Part shown: positions 58,870 to 64,000 of the stretch, piece after piece
Layout: every line of letters starts with the position of its first letter
Numbering within the stretch: position 1 is the stretch's first letter
Origin: Streptomyces cellulosae
GTDB taxonomy: Bacteria > Actinomycetota > Actinomycetes > Streptomycetales > Streptomycetaceae
Direction: 5' to 3'
NCBI GenBank assembly: GCA_014655195.1
Contig: BNBH01000002.1
Coordinates: 62,001-126,000, forward strand
DNA: 64,000 bases
Made by a program: the position numbers and the translations under genes
Notes under the pieces: model-generated
What the model saw: the letters and a program-made list of their open reading frames with translations, nothing else
Told to the model about the DNA's origin: nothing
The model's database searches: none

Positions 58870-59028
58870 AGGACCGGACTGTATCTGCCGGTTGTCGCCT
58901 TGCACACCGATCGGACGCCTGGTGCGCGCCGTGGGACGGCCCGTGGTGGGCTGCTGGCTCATCGCGATCCCTCAAGTCGTGGTCGGCGTCCGCTCCGCAA
59001 GGGATGATTCCCCCGGCGGCAACGGATG

Positions 59029-59051
59029 GCAAGTGCTTGCAGAGTCTTGCA
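59029..59051. promoter_or_regulatory. MalR-type site 1
   Basis: GCAAGTGCTTGC (inverted) followed by a further CTTGC five bases on (59046-59050): direct repeats of the CTTGCAG motif near the malR side. Confidence 0.6.
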
Positions 59052-59138
59052 CAACAGTCCGAACCCAAGGCGTACGGGCGGAAACCAGGGTTGCGCGACG
59101 GTCGAGAACGGGTCACGGCGGCATAACTCTCGCGGGCT

Positions 59139-59159
59139 CTTGCAAAACTTTTCTGCAAG
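59139..59159. promoter_or_regulatory. MalR-type site 2 at malE promoter
   Basis: CTTGCA (59139-59144), 9 nt, TGCAAG (59154-59159): perfect 6-bp inverted repeat. The 419-bp malR-malE gap contains these two sites and no gene. Confidence 0.65.
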
Positions 59160-59288
59160 GTCTTTCGGAAAAGTTCCGGCGCTGTTACGTTCACGTCGCC
59201 CGGCCGCCGCAACGGCGCAGTCGGCACCTCGCGGGACGGCAGACGGGGCCGTTCCCGCCTCACGGGCTTAACCCTCAAGGAGAACCTC

Positions 59289-60560
59289 ATGCGGCGTGGC
59301 ATAGCGGCCACCGCGCTGGTGGCGTCCCTCGCCCTCGCGGCGACGGCCTGCGGCGGCGACAGCGACAGCGAAGGCAAGGCCGGCGGCCCGGTCACCATCA
59401 CCTGGTGGGACACCTCCAACGCGACCAACGAGGCGCCGACCTACCAGGCCCTGGTCAAGGAGTTCGAGGCCGCCAACAAGGACATCAAGGTCAACTTCGT
59501 CAACGTCCCGTTCGACCAGGCGCAGAACAAGTTCGACACCGCCGCCGGTTCCAAGGGCGCCCCCGACGTGCTGCGCTCCGAGGTCGGCTGGACCCCCGCG
59601 TTCGCCAAGAAGGGCTTCTTCCTGCCCCTCGACGGCACCGAGGCCCTCGCCGAGCAGGACAAGTTCAAGCCCAACCTGCTCGAGCAGGCGAAGTACGAGG
59701 GCAAGACCTACGGCGTCCCCTTCACCACGGACACCCTCGCGTTCGTCTACAACAAGCAGCTCTTCGCGAAGGCCGGCGTCGAGGCCCCCAAGACCTGGGA
59801 CGACCTGAAGAAGGCCGCCGCCACGATCAAGGCGAAGACCGGCGTCGACGGCTACTGGGGCTCCACGGCCGGCTACTACGCCCAGCCGTTCCTCTACGGC
59901 GAGGGCACCGACATGGTCGACGCCGAGGCCAAGAAGATCACGATCAAGTCCGCCGAGGCCAAGAAGGCGTACGGCACCTGGCTGAGCCTCTTCGAGGGCA
60001 AGGGCCTGCACAAGGCCGACGTGACCGCCGACGCCTACGCCCACATCCAGGACGCGTTCGTCAACGGCAAGGTCGCCTCGATCATCCAGGGCCCGTGGGA
60101 GATCACCAACTTCTACAAGGGCTCCGCGTTCAAGGACAAGAACAACCTCGGCATCGCCACCGTCCCGGCCGGCTCCGCGGGCAAGGCGGGCGCCCCCACC
60201 GGCGGTCACAACCTCTCCGTCTACGCCGGCTCCAGCAAGGAGAAGCAGGAGGCCGCGCTGAAGTTCGTGAAGTTCATGACCTCGGCGAAGGCGCAGGAGA
60301 CCATCGCGCTGAAGAACTCCACGCTTCCGACGCGTGACGACGCCTACACCGCGCAGGTCAAGGCCGACCCGGGCATCGCCGGCTACCAGACGGTCCTCTC
60401 GGCCGCCCAGCCGCGCCCGGCGCTGCCCGAGTACAGCTCCCTGTGGGGCCCGATGGACGACGAGCTGCCGCAGATCGCCGGCGGCAAGGAGTCCCTGGAC
60501 AAGGGCCTGAGCGACGCGGAGGCCGCGTTCACCAAGCTGGTGCCGGACTTCTCCAAGTAA
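59289..60560 (+). CDS. malE: Maltose/maltodextrin-binding lipoprotein MalE
   Basis: 423 aa, ATG 59289 behind AAGGAG. Lipobox LAATAC with C21 lipidated. Family 1 solute-binding protein: ITWWDTSNATNEAPTYQALVKEFEAAN, FDTAAGSKGAPDVLRSEVGWTPAFAKKGFFLPLD, KTYGVPFTTDTLAFVYNKQLF, IIQGPWEITNF, GGHNLSVYAGS. Catches maltose and maltodextrins for MalFG. Followed by a 13-bp hairpin (60570-60610) that should make malE mRNA more abundant than malFG. Confidence 0.95.
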   Translation: MRRGIAATALVASLALAATACGGDSDSEGKAGGPVTITWWDTSNATNEAPTYQALVKEFEAANKDIKVNFVNVPFDQAQNKFDTAAGSKGAPDVLRSEVGWTPAFAKKGFFLPLDGTEALAEQDKFKPNLLEQAKYEGKTYGVPFTTDTLAFVYNKQLFAKAGVEAPKTWDDLKKAAATIKAKTGVDGYWGSTAGYYAQPFLYGEGTDMVDAEAKKITIKSAEAKKAYGTWLSLFEGKGLHKADVTADAYAHIQDAFVNGKVASIIQGPWEITNFYKGSAFKDKNNLGIATVPAGSAGKAGAPTGGHNLSVYAGSSKEKQEAALKFVKFMTSAKAQETIALKNSTLPTRDDAYTAQVKADPGIAGYQTVLSAAQPRPALPEYSSLWGPMDDELPQIAGGKESLDKGLSDAEAAFTKLVPDFSK

Positions 60561-60569
60561 TGCCCGCGT

Positions 60570-60610
60570 GGCCGCCGGACCCGCTTCCCGGAGGGGAGGG
60601 TCCGGCGGCC
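60570..60610 (+). terminator. malE-malF intercistronic hairpin
   Basis: Perfect 13-bp stem (60570-60582 with 60598-60610), 15-nt loop. Typical of binding-protein operons, where it stabilises the first cistron or partly terminates. Confidence 0.75.
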
Positions 60611-60657
60611 GCCGGCCTGTGTGCCGTACTCCTTGATCATCCAGAAGGTGCCGAACC

Positions 60658-61662
60658 ATGACAGTCGCCATCGACCGCGCGACCGGCAAGCGCCGCGGTG
60701 ACCGCGCGCCCCGCCCCGGGCCGGGGCAGCGCCTGAAGCGCTCCTACCAGAAGCACTGGTACGCCTACGCCATGATCGCGCCGGTCGTCCTGGTGCTCGG
60801 CGTCATCGTGCTGTACCCCCTGGTCTACGGCTTCTACCTCACGCTCACCGACGCGGACAGCCTCAACTCGGCACGCACCATCGGCGTCAACGAGATCGAG
60901 GCCACCTACACGTTCATCGGCATCGACAACTACGCCGAGATCCTGTGGGGGGAGACCTCATACGACCGGTTCTGGTCGCACTTCATCTGGACGATCGTGT
61001 GGACGGCCGCCTGCGTCGCCCTGCACTACGGCATCGGTCTGGGCCTCGCGCTGCTGCTCAACCAGAAGCTGCGCGGCCGCACCTTCTACCGGCTGATCCT
61101 CATCCTGCCGTGGGCCGTGCCGACCTTCGTCACCGTCTTCGGCTGGCGCTTCATGCTCGCCGACTCCGGCATCATCAACTCCGGCCTCGACTTCCTCCAC
61201 CTGCCCACCCCGGCCTGGCTGGAGGACTCCTTCTGGCAGCGGTTCGCCGCCATCATGGTCAACACCTGGTGCGGTGTGCCGTTCATGATGGTCTCCCTGC
61301 TCGGCGGACTGCAGTCCATCGACAGCAGCCTCTACGAGGCCGCCGAGATGGACGGCGCGAGCGCCTGGCAGCGGTTCCGCCACGTCACCCTGCCCGGACT
61401 GCGCTCGGTCAGCTCCACCGTGGTCCTGCTCGGCATCATCTGGACGTTCAACCAGTTCGCGATCATCTTCCTGCTGTTCGGCAACACCGCGCCGGACGCG
61501 CAGATCCTCGTGACCTGGGCCTACCAGCTCGGCTTCGGGCAGCAGCCGCGCGAGTTCGCCGAGTCCGCGGCCTACGGCATGCTGCTGCTGGCCGTCCTGA
61601 TCGTCTTCACGTCCTTCTACCGGCGCTGGCTGAACCGCAACGACCAGCAGCTCGCGATCTGA
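60658..61662 (+). CDS. malF: Maltose ABC transporter permease MalF
   Basis: 334 aa, six membrane helices. The EAA loop YEAAEMDGASAWQRFRHVTLPGLR contacts the ATPase. Preceding large periplasmic loop (about 60-85) is shorter than in E. coli MalF. ATG 60658 with GAAGG upstream. No ATPase gene in the operon; in Streptomyces the shared ATPase MsiK serves this and other sugar systems from elsewhere. Confidence 0.94.
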   Translation: MTVAIDRATGKRRGDRAPRPGPGQRLKRSYQKHWYAYAMIAPVVLVLGVIVLYPLVYGFYLTLTDADSLNSARTIGVNEIEATYTFIGIDNYAEILWGETSYDRFWSHFIWTIVWTAACVALHYGIGLGLALLLNQKLRGRTFYRLILILPWAVPTFVTVFGWRFMLADSGIINSGLDFLHLPTPAWLEDSFWQRFAAIMVNTWCGVPFMMVSLLGGLQSIDSSLYEAAEMDGASAWQRFRHVTLPGLRSVSSTVVLLGIIWTFNQFAIIFLLFGNTAPDAQILVTWAYQLGFGQQPREFAESAAYGMLLLAVLIVFTSFYRRWLNRNDQQLAI

Positions 61663-61675
61663 GGCGGGAGTCTTC

Positions 61676-62590
61676 ATGAGCACCTCGACCCTCCCCACCG
61701 CCGCCGGGGCCGGCGAAACCGCCGGCGAGCGGACCGCAGCGCCCCGCAAGGGCCGCCGGCGCGGTGAGGTCAGCCCCCTGGGCCGCCTCACCTCCCACGG
61801 CATCCTGATCGTGGCCAGCCTGATCGCCCTGTTCCCGGTCGCCTGGCTGGTCTTCCTGTCCCTCGGCCCCGACAAGGACGACTATCTGCGTCCCGGCGGG
61901 ATCTGGGGCAAGATGACACTGGACAACTACTCGTTCGTGCTGCAGAACACGAACTTCTTCGACTGGCTGAAGAGCTCGCTGATCGTGTCGCTCGGCACCA
62001 CGGTCATCGGCGTCCTGGTGGCGGCCACCACCGGCTACGCGGTCTCCCGCATGCGCTTCCCGGGCTACAAGAAGTTCATGTGGGTGCTGCTGGTCACCCA
62101 GATGTTCCCGGTGGCCGTGCTGATGGTCCCGATGTACCAGATCCTGTCGGACCTCCAGCTCATCGACAGCTACCTCGGCCTGATCCTCGTGTACTGCACC
62201 ACGGCCGTGCCGTACTGCGCCTGGCTGATGAAGGGCTATTTCGACACCATCCCGTTCGAGATCGACGAGGCGGGACGCGTCGACGGACTGACCCCGATCG
62301 GCACGTTCGCGCGGCTGATCCTGCCGCTCGCCAAGCCGGGGCTCGCGGTCGCGGCGTTCTACAGCTTCATCACCGCGTTCGGCGAGGTGGCGTTCGCCAC
62401 GACGTTCATGCTGGACGACAAGAAGTACACGCTGGCCGTGGGGCTGCAGAGTTTCGTGAGTGAGCATGACGCTCAGCGGAATCTGATGGCCGCGACGGCT
62501 GTGCTGATCGCGATACCCGTGTCCGCGTTCTTCTATCTCGTGCAGAAGAACCTTGTCGCCGGCCTTACTGCCGGTGGCACCAAGGGGTAA
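61676..62590 (+). CDS. malG: Maltose ABC transporter permease MalG
   Basis: 304 aa, six membrane helices after a 35-residue basic N-terminus. EAA loop FEIDEAGRVDGLTPIGTFARLILPLAKPGLAV. ATG 61676 preceded by GGCGGGAG. Thirteen bp after malF, coupled in the same transcript. A small AAGTCC-CGGG-GGACTT hairpin follows the stop (62589-62604). Confidence 0.94.
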   Translation: MSTSTLPTAAGAGETAGERTAAPRKGRRRGEVSPLGRLTSHGILIVASLIALFPVAWLVFLSLGPDKDDYLRPGGIWGKMTLDNYSFVLQNTNFFDWLKSSLIVSLGTTVIGVLVAATTGYAVSRMRFPGYKKFMWVLLVTQMFPVAVLMVPMYQILSDLQLIDSYLGLILVYCTTAVPYCAWLMKGYFDTIPFEIDEAGRVDGLTPIGTFARLILPLAKPGLAVAAFYSFITAFGEVAFATTFMLDDKKYTLAVGLQSFVSEHDAQRNLMAATAVLIAIPVSAFFYLVQKNLVAGLTAGGTKG

Positions 62591-62623
62591 GTCCCGGGGG
62601 ACTTCTGCTGTCGGCCGGCTGCG

Positions 62624-62700
62624 GATTCGCCGTGGCTGGGCGCCCACGCGGCGGAGCCGCACATCAGCACAGTCCCGCGCCCCTGAAGGGCGTTGCCCTT
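62624..62700. repeat. Streptomyces dispersed intergenic repeat between malG and aglA
   Basis: CCCACGCGGCGGAGCCGCAC followed by AGTCCCGCGCCCCTGAAGGG: the two-part sequence I know as very common between Streptomyces genes; its second part is the inverse of the hmuU-hmuV copies. Confidence 0.65.
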
Positions 62701-62798
62701 CCCCTGGGTCCGAGGCGGCCGCGTTGGCCATCCGACCCCGCTGTCATCGCGGCCGCCTCCACTTAGCTTCCCTGCCCGAACCCCGTATCAAGGACGTC

Positions 62799-64000
62799 AT
62801 GAGTCAGCAGCAGTCCGCCGCCCCGGCCCCGACCCCCACGACCGACTCGGCCGTCGCCACCGTCGCGCGGCGCCGTGACTGGTGGCGGGACGCGGTGATC
62901 TACCAGGTGTACCCGCGCAGCTTCGCCGACAGCAACGGCGACGGCATGGGCGACCTGGAAGGCATCCGCTCCCGGCTGCCGTACCTGCGTGACCTCGGGG
63001 TGGACGCCGTGTGGCTGAGCCCCTTTTACGCCTCCCCGCAGGCCGACGCCGGGTACGACGTCGCCGACTACCGCGCCGTCGACCCGATGTTCGGCACCCT
63101 GCTCGACGCGGACGCGCTGATCCGTGACGCGCACGCGCTGGGTCTGCGGATCATCGTCGACCTGGTGCCCAACCACTCGTCCGACCAGCACGAGTGGTTC
63201 AAGCGCGCCCTCGCGGAGGGCCCCGGATCGCCGCTGCGCGAGCGCTACCACTTCCGTCCCGGCAAGGGCGAGAACGGCGAACTGCCGCCCAACGACTGGG
63301 AGTCGATCTTCGGCGGCCCGGCGTGGACCCGGGTCACCGAGCCCGACGGCACCCCCGGCGAGTGGTACCTGCACCTCTTCGCGCCCGAGCAGCCCGACTT
63401 CAACTGGGAGCACCCGGCGGTCGGCGACGAGTTCCGCTCCATCCTGCGGTTCTGGCTGGACATGGGCGTGGACGGCTTCCGCATCGACGTGGCCCACGGC
63501 ATGGTGAAGGCCCCGGGGCTGCCGGACCTGGGCTCGCACGACGAGATGCGGCTGCTGGGCAACGATGTCACCCCGTTCTTCGACCAGGACGGCGTGCACG
63601 ACATCTACCGGCAGTGGCGTCTGATCCTCGACGAGTACTCCGGCGAGCGTATTTTCGTGGCGGAGGCGTGGACCCCCACCGTCGAGCGCACCGCCAACTA
63701 CGTCCGCCCGGACGAGCTGCACCAGGCGTTCAACTTCCAGTACCTGGCGTCCCACTGGGACGCGGCCGAGCTGCGCGAGGTCGTCGACCGCACCCTGGAC
63801 TCGATGCGCCCGGTGGGCGCCCCGGCCACCTGGGTGCTGTCCAACCACGACGTCACCCGGCACGCCACCCGCTTCGCCAACCCGGCGGGCCTCGGCACCC
63901 AGATCCGCGAGGCCGGCGACCGTGAGCTGGGCCTGCGCCGGGCCCGCGCGGCGACCCTGCTGATGCTGGCGCTGCCCGGCTCGGCCTACGTCTACCAGGG
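62799..64000 (+). CDS. aglA: Alpha-glucosidase AglA (GH13), truncated by the window end
   Basis: First 400 codons; ATG 62799 behind AAGGA. GH13 (beta/alpha)8 barrel: WWRDAVIYQVYPRSFADSNGDGMGDLEGI, region I DLVPNHSSD, region II GFRIDVAHG (nucleophile Asp), region III FVAEAW (acid/base Glu), region IV VLSNHDVTRH (transition-state Asp). Pattern of QPDFNW and the oligo-1,6-glucosidase/alpha-glucosidase subgroup. Cytosolic; cleaves imported maltodextrins to glucose. Last gene of malEFG-aglA, 208 bp after malG with a dispersed repeat in between. The C-terminal third is outside the window. Confidence 0.94.
   Translation, partial: MSQQQSAAPAPTPTTDSAVATVARRRDWWRDAVIYQVYPRSFADSNGDGMGDLEGIRSRLPYLRDLGVDAVWLSPFYASPQADAGYDVADYRAVDPMFGTLLDADALIRDAHALGLRIIVDLVPNHSSDQHEWFKRALAEGPGSPLRERYHFRPGKGENGELPPNDWESIFGGPAWTRVTEPDGTPGEWYLHLFAPEQPDFNWEHPAVGDEFRSILRFWLDMGVDGFRIDVAHGMVKAPGLPDLGSHDEMRLLGNDVTPFFDQDGVHDIYRQWRLILDEYSGERIFVAEAWTPTVERTANYVRPDELHQAFNFQYLASHWDAAELREVVDRTLDSMRPVGAPATWVLSNHDVTRHATRFANPAGLGTQIREAGDRELGLRRARAATLLMLALPGSAYVYQ

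Noticed and set aside
1..64000. CRISPR arrays, insertion sequences, rRNA
   Set aside because: No regularly spaced repeats, transposase motifs or rRNA-like sequence seen on either strand.

Overview
The window is about 72 percent G+C with strong third-position GC bias, short GTG/ATG-started genes, Tat/lipoprotein exports, a conservon, HtaA-type heme proteins and a MalR/MalEFG/AglA locus. That combination points to the chromosome core of a Streptomyces close to S. coelicolor. From memory the gene order runs parallel to the S. coelicolor stretch between the phoA-type phosphatase and aglA (roughly SCO2286 down to SCO2228); no search was run.

Layout. 1-2876: tail of a conservon (cvnD GTPase end plus a CYP157-like P450 without the K-helix ExxR) facing a second, canonical P450. 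3122-4209: two small unknown genes around a structured intergenic region that holds the two halves of a tRNA fold in swapped order. 4288-9111: aldo/keto reductase, SDR, a Tat-exported PhoD phosphatase behind a PHO-box-like array, and a Gfo/Idh oxidoreductase with a CebR/LacI-like operator. 9251-16401: Bcr/CflA exporter, serine hydrolase, Rsm22-type ribosome assembly protein, TetR, secreted GDPD, primase/polymerase-domain protein, lipoprotein. 16524-27783: heme acquisition (hmuTUV-like ABC system, two HtaA proteins, one with a sortase motif, and a separate heme oxygenase), with two iron boxes, interrupted by a serine hydrolase, a sodium/solute symporter with its small subunit, and a PhzF protein. 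27968-32103: map, F420:NADPH reductase, several small unknowns, site-2-protease-like protein.

32268-42229: AfsR/SARP-type regulator, DrrAB-like ABC exporter preceded by four 11-bp phased repeats, panB, a DHA2 exporter with its TetR regulator, and a membrane EEP phosphatase/nuclease. 42304-47243: nadE, a DUF3105-DUF305 pair, and nsrR next to the flavohemoglobin gene, both with NsrR-like sites. 47541-56795: nitrogen block with glnA2 (gamma-glutamylpolyamine synthetase type) and glnE, enclosing DinB, a LacI-operator pectate lyase, DUF397, Uma2, VOC and PNPOx genes and a relic of a polymorphic-toxin HINT domain. 56818-64000: PAP2 phosphatase and the maltodextrin locus malR <- -> malE-malF-malG-aglA, aglA running off the end.

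Working together: HmuTUV, HtaA proteins and heme oxygenase form one iron-repressed heme capture and breakdown route; MalEFG and AglA import and cleave maltodextrins under MalR; NsrR senses NO and controls Hmp; GlnE adenylylates glutamine synthetase. Many genes have a -10 box 6-7 nt before the start codon and no Shine-Dalgarno, i.e. probably leaderless mRNAs.
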